This document shows, in pieces, positions 33,801 through 40,957 of a stretch of 64,000 bases of DNA. Each line of letters starts with the position of its first letter. Position 1 is the stretch's first letter. The notes below the pieces were generated by a model. The model saw only the letters and a program-made list of their open reading frames with translations. It had not been told where the DNA came from and made no database searches. The translations under genes and the position numbers were made by a program. Source of the stretch: Chitinophaga sp. sic0106 (lineage in GTDB: Bacteria; Bacteroidota; Bacteroidia; Chitinophagales; Chitinophagaceae); contig NZ_JAHUWJ010000023.1 of assembly GCF_019219075.1 (NCBI RefSeq), positions 41,892-105,891 on the forward strand, read 5' to 3'.

Positions 33801-35734
33801 TTTTTAGGAGCCCCGGGATTGTTGCCCCAGTTTGTCATGTCAGTAAATTTCCTGTATGCCGGCTGGGTACAATCCACTGTGGTAGCCCATTCTGCAATAG
33901 GTGGATTTACGTTGATATAATCTGTTTTAATAAGCGTATCCCTGCAACCGTAGTTATCCACAATCAGCCTTACATCATGCAGGCCGATGGCGCGGAAATA
34001 ATGCTCGGGATTTTCTACTGAACTGTATATATCGTTTTGCGGTGTTCTCGGGTCATCTATATCTTCCAGGAATGTCCATAGCCATTGTTGGCCGGGAGGT
34101 ACGGAGCGGTTGGTAAACTGTACCGGATCTTTCGCACATACGGTCAGCGGGGTGGCGGTAAAGTCCACTACCGGCTTGCGGCCTGCTCTGAGTGTGATGT
34201 TGGAGGTGCCCTGGCAGCCGTTGGCAGTAGTAAAAGTTAATACTACATTGAATATACCTTCTGTGGTGTACAGGTGCGTTGGGTTAGGGCCTGTGCCGGT
34301 GGTGCCGTCACCAAAATTCCAATTGTAATCCACAACAGGCTCATAGGGTCTGCCGGTAACGCGTGTGGATAACCTGGCATTAAAAGGGAGGCAGCTGTCC
34401 AGCCTTTCTGCCATAATTTCTACAGTGGGCAGGGAATAATCTACTGCCAACGGAAGGCTGACGGTACAGCCATGGTCGGTAGTGGCGTTCATTACCACAT
34501 TATAGGCCCGGTTTTGTGTAAAGGTATGTACTGGATTTTGTTCGGTAGATGGGGGTGTTCCATCGTCAAATGTCCACGACCAGGAAGTGGCGTTACTGTT
34601 TGTAACAGTAAACCGGGTAGCTGTTGGCAACTGGCAGGTATTGTTAGGTGTAACGGTGGGCCGGTCCGTAGGATTATCATACATGGTAATCGGCAGTATA
34701 ACAACATCCGAGCAGCCGTCTAATGTTACGGATAGTACCACCTGCTGGCCACTTACACCTATGCCATGGGTGGCATCCTGCGTGGTGGCAGTGCTGCCAT
34801 CCGGGAAGGTCCATATGCTGGAGGATGGCGCAGGTGTGGAGGTATTGGTGAACTGCACAGTTTGACCCATGCAGGAGTTGGAATAGGTAAACGATGCCTT
34901 AAGGTTGCCGATGCTGATATAGTCCGTGATGGTGTTGCTGCTTTGGCAGTCGCCATTGGTGGCGGTCAATGTTACCGAATATTTGCCCGGCTGGCTGTAT
35001 TGGTGTGTGGCACTGGTGCCGGTGGTACCGTCGCCATAATCGTAAGTAAACGTAAATTCTTTGTTGGGGTCTGGTGTTTTATTGATAAACATGACATCAA
35101 AGGGGGCGGTGCAACTGCTGGCTTTAACGGCCTGGAAGTCGGGCTTATCCGGTGCTGTTCTGATGCGGACAGGTATTGGAGCGCTGCTGGCGCGGCATCC
35201 CCAGTTGTTGATGGCGATGCTGCTAACGTTATAGGTACCCGATGCGTTAAACTTGTGGCTCACGGTTTTTCCCTGTTCAGTTGTCAAGAGGGTGCCATCG
35301 CCCATATCCCATTCAATGGAAGTGATGTTACCATCGGGGGTGGTGGAGTTGTCGGTGAAAGCGAGCGTGGTGAACTGGCAGGCATCTGTGGCAGGTCCTG
35401 TAAAGCTGGGTGCAGGTACGTCGTGTACAACTACATCCAGTGTTCTGGTAACGGGCCCTGATGGATATACGGCGGTGAAGTTGACTTTATATGTTTTAGG
35501 AACATCAAAAGTTTTCATGGGTGCCAGCATGTTATTGATACCGGCGCCCTGGTCGAACGTCCATTCGTAGCTGGTATATCCCGGGTCGAGTGTGGCGGAA
35601 AAGCTCACCAGTAAAGGTACGCAGCCGCTGGTTTTATTTGCACTGATCGACACGTTTTGCGCCTGACAATTGGCAAATGTTAATAACAGTAAGATACTCA
35701 CTGTTATGGTTATACGACAATAAAAGTTTTTCAT
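30875..35734 (-). CDS. Giant T9SS-secreted PKD-repeat surface protein with CHU_C domain (1619 aa)
   Basis: Signal peptide (ending NCQA-Q) and about fourteen tandem PKD-like repeats of 80-95 aa. Some keep the W-x-FGDG turn (WNFGDGTTG, WDFGDGTTS, WNFGDNSTD, WDFGDGTNT); others are degenerate (WTFDQGAG, WTFPDGST, WTFLEDIDD, WDFGMPGNP). Most repeats carry a Cys near the start and after the turn, suggesting disulfide-linked sheets. Three Ig-like units follow (CRGTPLQLMANS, CDGTSTRLMATG, VNAGPDITTS), then the type B sorting domain (FSPNRDGVNDIF, FNRWGQLVYE, GWDGTFKG). It is a paralogue of the next gene (93-nt gap), suggesting duplication. Likely a filamentous adhesin or gliding component. Confidence 0.88.
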   Translation of the reverse strand: MKNFYCRITITVSILLLLTFANCQAQNVSISANKTSGCVPLLVSFSATLDPGYTSYEWTFDQGAGINNMLAPMKTFDVPKTYKVNFTAVYPSGPVTRTLDVVVHDVPAPSFTGPATDACQFTTLAFTDNSTTPDGNITSIEWDMGDGTLLTTEQGKTVSHKFNASGTYNVSSIAINNWGCRASSAPIPVRIRTAPDKPDFQAVKASSCTAPFDVMFINKTPDPNKEFTFTYDYGDGTTGTSATHQYSQPGKYSVTLTATNGDCQSSNTITDYISIGNLKASFTYSNSCMGQTVQFTNTSTPAPSSSIWTFPDGSTATTQDATHGIGVSGQQVVLSVTLDGCSDVVILPITMYDNPTDRPTVTPNNTCQLPTATRFTVTNSNATSWSWTFDDGTPPSTEQNPVHTFTQNRAYNVVMNATTDHGCTVSLPLAVDYSLPTVEIMAERLDSCLPFNARLSTRVTGRPYEPVVDYNWNFGDGTTGTGPNPTHLYTTEGIFNVVLTFTTANGCQGTSNITLRAGRKPVVDFTATPLTVCAKDPVQFTNRSVPPGQQWLWTFLEDIDDPRTPQNDIYSSVENPEHYFRAIGLHDVRLIVDNYGCRDTLIKTDYINVNPPIAEWATTVDCTQPAYRKFTDMTNWGNNPGAPKNYLWDFGDGTTSTDPGPAHTYTKQGRFYVSLKVNNGDCDNEFGDSVIIVNQTPAITTNLASVCVGKSLTLTATIPADTLQQGYFINWGDGTQDYKTGWDQPALHQYNVPGEYKVQVKTTDLNNCVTESSIADVTVNGPIPDFTFTGKLCRNSDILFTDKSGMNTGNALTTWNWNFGDNSTDVSATTPPVDVAHQYTRDGSFPVTLTVTDKFNCAASITKQVQLDNHKAAFTVTSTEPCLNESRVYYNTSTGYNTVAWDFGDGTTSTALYPGKSFTAPGTYDIKLKITSPSGCVDETTQKVRVPDPKADFVLPETLLPCPPANVTLTNTSIDFIRSRWDFGDGTNTGNNNPDGHIYSRPGTYNIVLTVYTREGCSNQISKSITIDGPNGTATAGPDHGCAPLEMNMTATATKTVKYAWDFDDGLVEITTTPQSPKHIYANGGIYTPRVILIDAKGCEVPAIINDKVIVDKPVADFSIDNSAACGGGLVRFTNLSKTLTEEQLGMPLSSTWDFGMPGNPGNTSTIRHPSFNYPNPGKHAINLKIVTAYGCTAEATKELTIPTQPRAAIDPIGDICQGFSTTITGHEITGQADAKWQWNIAPDINTTQQTPISYEANIAGIKPVQLTVTNADGSCPDVAGTQFTVQVSPLLAPTPNKVNVCRGTPLQLMANSEANATVLWTNYNISDPTSHSPLVTPDRDTSYTVTATNPYGCTNTKIISLTVTQPITVQTTDGVICDGTSTRLMATGADRYQWTPAATLSDANIPDPIARPTVSTDYTVTGQDKYNCFTASAVSHVIVHTSPTVNAGPDITTSNGSIIPMRLELSEDVTTVRWTPQDGLSCSVCANTTITPKNDATYYIEVTNRYGCTAKDELNLKIVCDNANIFIPNSFSPNRDGVNDIFYIRGRGAQEVKSFKIFNRWGQLVYERYSFTTNDSSKGWDGTFKGQAANPDVYVYFTEVVCDKGGAQLLKGNITLLK

Positions 35735-35848
35735 GGCATAGGTGGCCTTTGCAGGCAGGTCATAGGTATGTTAGTGGGTTAAAAATAATATAATAATCGG
35801 TATAGCTATATTATATCTGTAAATTGAAGCAGCACTTAAATTAAAATC

Positions 35849-36421
35849 ATGGATAGTCAATACTGGAACAACCGTTACCTGAATAATGAAACTGGCTGGG
35901 ATATGGGGATGGTATCGCCGCCGTTGAAAGCATATATTGATCAATTGGAGAATAAAGATTTGCGTATACTGATTCCTGGTGGTGGCAACAGTTATGAGGC
36001 GGATTACCTGCATCAGCAGGGGTTTAGTGATGTTACGGTGCTGGATATTGCACCGGTGGTGGCGGAGCGGTTGCGGCAGCGTTTTGAGGGTACGGGGATC
36101 AAGGTATTGGAGGGTGATTTTTTCGTACATGCGGCACCGTATGACCTTGTATTGGAACAAACTTTCTTTTGTGCGTTGGAGCCGGGTTTGCGCCGGCAGT
36201 ATGTGTTGCATATGCGTAGCCTGATTGCACCTGGCGGGCACCTGGCCGGTGTGTTGTTTAACCGGCAGTTTCCGAAGGAGGGTCCACCGTTTGGGGGAGA
36301 TATTAACGAATACCGGGAAATATTTTCCCCTCATTTTGAGTTATATACCCTGGAAGCATGTTACAATTCCCACCCTGCCCGGCAGGGCACGGAAGTATTT
36401 ATTAATTTTATACCGAAATAA
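35849..36421 (+). CDS. TPMT-family SAM-dependent methyltransferase
   Basis: The 190-aa enzyme resembles the thiopurine methyltransferase family: YWNNRYLNNETGWDMG at the N-terminus (family W-x-x-R-W/Y and G-W-D features), SAM motif ILIPGGGNSYEADYL at about 40-54, VLDIAP and LVLEQTFFCALEP. Bacterial members methylate thiols, selenium or tellurium species; the substrate is not inferable here. The gene for the rhodanese-thioredoxin protein begins 10 nt after its stop, so the two are likely co-transcribed, and both could deal with sulfur chemistry. Confidence 0.83.
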   Translation: MDSQYWNNRYLNNETGWDMGMVSPPLKAYIDQLENKDLRILIPGGGNSYEADYLHQQGFSDVTVLDIAPVVAERLRQRFEGTGIKVLEGDFFVHAAPYDLVLEQTFFCALEPGLRRQYVLHMRSLIAPGGHLAGVLFNRQFPKEGPPFGGDINEYREIFSPHFELYTLEACYNSHPARQGTEVFINFIPK

Positions 36422-36431
36422 GAGATTGTTT

Positions 36432-37121
36432 ATGAGAAAATTGTTGACCATATCCGTCCTGTTGCTGGCAGGTTTGGGCGTTTTTGCCCAGGACAAACAG
36501 CGGGAGGATGCAGCTGCCTTTGCCAGGGATATTGCCCAGCCGGGTGTACAGGTATTCGATGTACGTACGGCAGCGGAGTTCAGAACCGGCTATTTACCCA
36601 ATGCACTACAGGCCGATTATACCAGGAAAGACGAGTTTCTGGACCGGGTGAAGTACCTGCACAAGGACCAGCCGGTATACATCTACTGTTTGAGTGGAGG
36701 CAGGAGTAGCGCGGCCGCCAAATGGATGCGTGAAAATGGTTTCACCAATGTGGTGGAGCTGGAAGGCGGCATCAATGCCTGGAAGCAGGCAGGGATGACA
36801 GTATCGGGAGCGAAGGGTCAACAGCCGCAGATGGGGATCAGCACTTATTTACAGGAGGTGCAAACAAAAGGCTGGGTGCTTACAGATGTGGGTGCTGCCT
36901 GGTGCCCGCCGTGTAAGCAAATGGAGCCGGTGTTGCAGGCGCTGCTGCGTGAGCGGAAAGATGTGAAGCTGGTAAAAGTAGATGGTGGTAATGATACAGA
37001 GGTGATGCAGTCTGTTAATGCAGCTAAGTTGCCTACTTTTATTATTTATAAAGATGGAGAGGAGCAGGGAAGGCTTACGGGGGTTGTGAGTAAGGAGGAA
37101 CTGAATGCGATGATGAAATAA
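36432..37121 (+). CDS. Exported rhodanese-thioredoxin fusion protein
   Basis: 229 aa in three parts: signal peptide (MRKLLTISVLLLAGLGVFA-Q), a rhodanese domain with the active loop CLSGGR at about 97-102, and a thioredoxin domain with WCPPCK at about 157-162 and the cis-Pro segment KLPTFIIY. Rhodanese moves sulfane sulfur through its Cys; thioredoxin reduces disulfides. Joined in one periplasmic protein they could pass sulfur or electrons between sites. The ATG at 36432 is chosen because the signal peptide starts there; the frame is open further upstream inside the preceding gene but is meaningless there. Second gene of the TPMT unit; P5 follows. Confidence 0.88.
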   Translation: MRKLLTISVLLLAGLGVFAQDKQREDAAAFARDIAQPGVQVFDVRTAAEFRTGYLPNALQADYTRKDEFLDRVKYLHKDQPVYIYCLSGGRSSAAAKWMRENGFTNVVELEGGINAWKQAGMTVSGAKGQQPQMGISTYLQEVQTKGWVLTDVGAAWCPPCKQMEPVLQALLRERKDVKLVKVDGGNDTEVMQSVNAAKLPTFIIYKDGEEQGRLTGVVSKEELNAMMK

Positions 37122-37138
37122 TCAATGCTACATATGGG

Positions 37139-37216
37139 CGGGAGTTAGCTGTGCCTTTGGCAAAGCTAACTCCCGGAAAGTAAGAAAGGGCTGCTGGCCC
37201 TTTCTTACTTTCCGGG
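37139..37216. repeat. Paired-hairpin element P5
   Basis: Hairpin A: 12-bp perfect stem (37139-37150 with 37164-37175), a G-A mismatch, then four pairs to a CC-TTT-GG tip. Hairpin B: 20-bp perfect stem (37172-37191 with 37197-37216), tip GGGC-TGCTG-GCCC. CGGG lies at both ends (37139, 37213) and CCCG in the middle (37172-37175). Located between convergent genes. Confidence 0.88.
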
Positions 37217-37224
37217 ATGCCTGA

Positions 37225-38721
37225 TTATAAAAATTTCCCTGCGGCATAGTCCAGGAAATAGCTGAACTGCAGTTGGTTTCCGGTGATTTTCTTACACAGC
37301 TCATTGGATGTGTAAAATCTGCCGAAGGGATGAATATTATTACGCAGCCAATCGAGCAGCGGCTGATAATTTCCGCTGGCAATGCTGGCGTCGAGGTCTG
37401 GTACCTGTTTTTGTGCGGTGGTAAAGAACTGTGCAGCATAGAAGCTTCCCAGGGAGTAGGTAGGGAAGTAGCCGAAGCTGCCGTGGGACCAGTGGATATC
37501 CTGGAGTACGCCTTGGGCGTCGTTGGGTACTTCTACGTGTAGGTATTGACGGTAGTAGTCGTTCCAGGTTTTATTCAGGTCTTTAGTGCTGATGGAGCCA
37601 TCGATGAGTCCTTTTTCAATTTCGTACCGGATCATGATATGGAAGTGGTAGGTGATTTCATCCGCTTCAGTGCGTATCAGTGATGGTTGTACGTGATTGA
37701 TGGCTTTATAGAATTGCTGCAGGGATATGTTGCCTAGTTGTTCGGGGAACAGCGCCTGTATGCGTGGGTATTGGAATTTCCAGTAGTGGAGGCTGCGGCC
37801 CACGTTGTTTTCCCAGAGGCGGGATTGTGATTCGTGGATACCGAGGCTGGCGGCTTCACCGCAGGGGAGGCCGTATTGTTCGGTAGGCAGTCCTTGTTCG
37901 TAGAGGGCATGGCCGCCTTCGTGGATGCAGCTCCAGGTCATGTTGCTGAAATCCTTTTCATCGATGCGGGTGGTTACGCGTACATCCAGTGGGTTGAAGC
38001 TGGTGGTGAACGGGTGCTCGGAGATATCCTGGCGGCCGGCGTTCATATCGTAGCCCATTTCTTTGAGCAGGTCAATGCCGAGTTTCCATTGCTTGTCGCG
38101 ATCGAAATGGAGATGCAGAAAGTCGCGCCGGGCAGGTGTTTGTTTCGCAATATCCTCCAGTAACGGGGATAGGGCTGTTTTAACTTCTGCAAAGATGGTA
38201 TCGAGCATATCTACATTGGCGCCTTTTTCATATTCGTTGAGCAGGGCGTTGTAGGGGTGGTCGTTATAGCCGAGGATGGCGGTTTCCTGTTTTTTCAGTT
38301 CCACCATGCGGGCCAGTGCCGGTTCGAAGATGTTATAGTCGTTGGCTTTGCGGGCTTTTATCCAGGCGTGGTAGGCCTGGTTGGTGGCTTCAGATAATGC
38401 TGCCACGAGCGTTGCCGGGTATTTTTTATTTTTATCGTAGTCTTCCAGGGAGAGATGAATATTTTTCTGTTGAACAGCATCCAGTTCCGGGTTGTTGTGC
38501 AGTTCGTGCAGGAGGTTTCCCAGCTCCGGGGAGGTGAACAGTTCATGTGCGATGGTACTGAGGGTGGTGATCTGCTGACCTCTGAAACCGGCGCCTTTTT
38601 CGGGCAGGTAGGTTTCCTGGTCCCATCCGAGTACGGCGATGGCATTTCTGACGTCTGCAATTTTTTGCATCTTTAGTTTGTACGCCGCATATTGTTCTGC
38701 TGTAGATTTGCTTCCTGGCAT
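37225..38721 (-). CDS. M32 family metallocarboxypeptidase (Taq-type)
   Basis: The 498-aa cytoplasmic carboxypeptidase removes C-terminal residues with broad specificity. Zinc motif HEGGHALYEQG (HExxH variant with GGH: HEGGH at about 268-272), followed by IHESQSRLWENNVGRS carrying the downstream Glu ligand. The family tail motifs DIHWSHGSFGYFPTYSLGS and DAAGKFL-type ending (here LDYAAGKF) are present. Length is normal for M32. A TAnnTTTG box lies 16 nt upstream on the same strand. Divergent from Nif3. Confidence 0.93.
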   Translation of the reverse strand: MPGSKSTAEQYAAYKLKMQKIADVRNAIAVLGWDQETYLPEKGAGFRGQQITTLSTIAHELFTSPELGNLLHELHNNPELDAVQQKNIHLSLEDYDKNKKYPATLVAALSEATNQAYHAWIKARKANDYNIFEPALARMVELKKQETAILGYNDHPYNALLNEYEKGANVDMLDTIFAEVKTALSPLLEDIAKQTPARRDFLHLHFDRDKQWKLGIDLLKEMGYDMNAGRQDISEHPFTTSFNPLDVRVTTRIDEKDFSNMTWSCIHEGGHALYEQGLPTEQYGLPCGEAASLGIHESQSRLWENNVGRSLHYWKFQYPRIQALFPEQLGNISLQQFYKAINHVQPSLIRTEADEITYHFHIMIRYEIEKGLIDGSISTKDLNKTWNDYYRQYLHVEVPNDAQGVLQDIHWSHGSFGYFPTYSLGSFYAAQFFTTAQKQVPDLDASIASGNYQPLLDWLRNNIHPFGRFYTSNELCKKITGNQLQFSYFLDYAAGKFL

Positions 38722-38737
38722 AACTTATATTTTTTTA

Positions 38738-38745
38738 CAAATGTA
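38738..38745 (-). promoter_or_regulatory. -7 box upstream of the M32 carboxypeptidase
   Basis: On the reverse strand it reads TACATTTG, 16 nt before the ATG at 38721. Confidence 0.45.
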
Positions 38746-38782
38746 GGGGATGACCCGAATGAACCATTAATTTTTACCCATT

Positions 38783-39877
38783 ATGAAGATAAAAGAGATT
38801 ATTCAGGCGATAGAAAGTTTCGCGCCGTTACAATACCAGGAGAGTTATGACAATGCGGGCTTGCTTTTCGGGGATGCTTCCAGGGAGGTGACGAATGTGT
38901 TACTGACGCTGGATGCCACGGAGGAGGTGATCGACGAGGCGATTGCGCGTGGCTGTAACCTGGTGGTGGCGCATCATCCTATTGTATTTGGGGGGCTGAA
39001 GAAGATTACGGGGAGTAATTATGTGGAGCGGGTGGCGATTAAGGCGATCAGGCATGAGGTGGCGGTGTATGCGGCGCATACAAACCTGGACAATGTGCGT
39101 AATGGCGTTTGTGCGGAGATGGCGGCGCGGCTGGGGCTGGAAAAGTGCCGGGTATTGCAGCCGAAGAAGGGGTTGCTGAAGAAGTTATACACATTTGTGC
39201 CGGAGGGGGATGCGGAAAAGGTGCGGGTGGCCCTTTTTGAGGCGGGTGCCGGGCACATAGGGCAGTATAGCGAGTGTAGTTACAATGGCGCCGGTGAGGG
39301 CACGTTTAAGGCCGGTGTGGGTACGGACCCTTATGTGGGCCAGGTGGGGGAGCGACATTTTGAAAAGGAAACGAAGTTGGAAGTGATTTTTCCGTTATAT
39401 TTGGAAGGTCGTGTGATTTCCGCACTGTTGTCGAGTCACCCTTACGAAGAGGTGGCATATGACATTGTAAATCTGGACAATACATATAATGAAGTAGGTT
39501 CTGGCCTGATAGGCGAGTTACCGGCAGATATGGATGAGCTGGAGTTTTTGAGGCTGGTAAAGGAGCGTTTTGGGGCCGGATGTGTAAAGTATACGAATCT
39601 TAGGGGTAAGAAGGTGCGCAGGGTGGCGTTGTGTGGGGGAGCGGGCAGCTTTTTATTAAAGCGGGCTATAGGTGCTGGTGCGGATGTATACATTTCCTCG
39701 GATTTCAAGTATCATGAATTTTTTGATGCTGATAATCAAATAGTTATAGCAGATATTGGACATTTTGAGAGCGAGCAGTTTACAGTAGAATTATTTTATC
39801 ATATATTGACTGAAAAATTCCGTAATTTTGCGCCTCTTAAATCTACGATTAAAACAAACCCGGTAAATTATTTATAA
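38783..39877 (+). CDS. Nif3-like dinuclear metal-centre protein
   Basis: The 364 aa match the long (YqfO-type) Nif3 form: an N-terminal half with ESYDNAGLLFGD and VVAHHPIVFGGLKK, which supply metal ligands, an inserted central PII-like domain (YTFVPEGDAEKVRVALFEAGAGHIGQYS), and a C-terminal half with CGGAGSF, DVYISSDFKYHEF and DIGHFESEQF. The family forms hexameric toroids; proposed activities include GTP cyclohydrolase I type 2, but function is unsettled. It is directly followed (3-nt gap) by a zinc-ribbon coiled-coil gene, a pairing common in bacteria, implying a joint role. Confidence 0.92.
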   Translation: MKIKEIIQAIESFAPLQYQESYDNAGLLFGDASREVTNVLLTLDATEEVIDEAIARGCNLVVAHHPIVFGGLKKITGSNYVERVAIKAIRHEVAVYAAHTNLDNVRNGVCAEMAARLGLEKCRVLQPKKGLLKKLYTFVPEGDAEKVRVALFEAGAGHIGQYSECSYNGAGEGTFKAGVGTDPYVGQVGERHFEKETKLEVIFPLYLEGRVISALLSSHPYEEVAYDIVNLDNTYNEVGSGLIGELPADMDELEFLRLVKERFGAGCVKYTNLRGKKVRRVALCGGAGSFLLKRAIGAGADVYISSDFKYHEFFDADNQIVIADIGHFESEQFTVELFYHILTEKFRNFAPLKSTIKTNPVNYL

Positions 39878-39880
39878 TAC

Positions 39881-40633
39881 ATGGCTACCGTAAAAGAATA
39901 CTCCGTTGAAGAAAAATTAGCGTCTGTGCTCAGATTGCAGAAGATTGATTCCAAGCTGGATGAGATCCAGGTGCTGAAAGGGGAGTTGCCGATTGAGGTA
40001 AAAGACCTGGAGGATGAGATCGAGGGATTGAATACCCGTCAGTCACACATTGAGAATGAGATCAAGGGTATCCAGGATTTTGTTTCCAACAAGAAAGCGG
40101 CTATTAAAGATGCGGAAGCGCTGATCAAGAAATATGAGAAGCAGCAGGACAATGTGAAGAACAACCGCGAGTTTGAGGCAATTACCAAAGAGGTGGAAAT
40201 GCAGAACCTCGAAATCAAGTTGGCAGAAAAGCATATCAAGGATGCCAACGAAGAGATCAAGGAAAAGAGCCGTGTGCTGGAAGGTGCTAAAAAAGCAGTT
40301 GGCGATAAAGAAGCTAACCTGAAGCACAAGAAAGGTGAGCTGGAAAAGATCATTGCCGAAACTGAGAAAGAAGAAAACGAATACGAAAAGCAGAGTGATG
40401 AAGCACGTGGTAAAGTTGATCCGCGCTTACTTGCTGCTTACGAAAAAATCCGTAAAAATTACCGTAACGGTTTGGCCGTGGTAACTATTGTTCGTGATTC
40501 CTGCGGTGGTTGCTTTAACGCAATTCCTCCTCAGCGTCAGGCGGAAATCCGTCAGCACAAGAAAATCATTGTGTGTGAGCATTGCGGACGTATCCTGGTT
40601 GACAACGACCTGGAAGCTTCTGTGACTATCTAA
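39881..40633 (+). CDS. Coiled-coil C4-type zinc ribbon protein
   Basis: 250 aa. Residues about 10-180 are a long charged coiled coil (hairpin-like, rich in E/K), and the C-terminal 50 residues form a zinc ribbon with two Cys pairs (DSCGGCFNAIPPQRQ and VCEHCGRILV). The family resembles archaeal/bacterial CT398-like tethers, thought to work with secretion, ribosome or nucleic-acid partners. It is in an operon with Nif3 (3-nt gap) and followed by a strong terminator. Precise role unknown. Confidence 0.88.
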   Translation: MATVKEYSVEEKLASVLRLQKIDSKLDEIQVLKGELPIEVKDLEDEIEGLNTRQSHIENEIKGIQDFVSNKKAAIKDAEALIKKYEKQQDNVKNNREFEAITKEVEMQNLEIKLAEKHIKDANEEIKEKSRVLEGAKKAVGDKEANLKHKKGELEKIIAETEKEENEYEKQSDEARGKVDPRLLAAYEKIRKNYRNGLAVVTIVRDSCGGCFNAIPPQRQAEIRQHKKIIVCEHCGRILVDNDLEASVTI

Positions 40634-40655
40634 GCACTGACTTAAAGTTTTTTAT

Positions 40656-40690
40656 AAAAGACCTTCGCATGCTGCGAAGGTCTTTTTTTT
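40656..40690 (+). terminator. Rho-independent terminator after the zinc-ribbon gene
   Basis: A perfect 14-bp stem (40656-40669 with 40673-40686) has a TGC loop and a run of eight T. Confidence 0.93.
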
Positions 40691-40957
40691 GCCTTTACGG
40701 TCTGCCTGATGCAGACGTTGGAACTGCGTATAGCCATTCCGGTTGGGCAGGTGCCTGAGCACTTTGGCAAAGGGGCATTTGTATCTCCCTGAAAATAAAA
40801 AAAATAAACTAATATAATTAGCGGCATGTTACTAAAAATATTAGTTTTGCTGTAATTTATTGCTCCGCGCATATAGCATGCGTACAAGTTCTTTTTATTT
40901 GTGGCAGGAAATTCGCTGGAATAAGGCAACTTTGAGAATTGTGAATTGTTTGATCAA
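40691..40957. other. Intergenic region before the TPR gene
   Basis: It contains a 6-bp hairpin (GTCTGC-CTGAT-GCAGAC, 40700-40716) and a possible -7 box TAGTTTTG (40842-40849) without a good -33 element. The rest is A/T-rich with no recognisable gene. Confidence 0.5.

Noticed and set aside
30875..35734. Tandem repeats resembling a CRISPR or satellite array
   Set aside because: They are in-frame PKD domains of 80-95 aa with diverged sequence, not short direct repeats with spacers.
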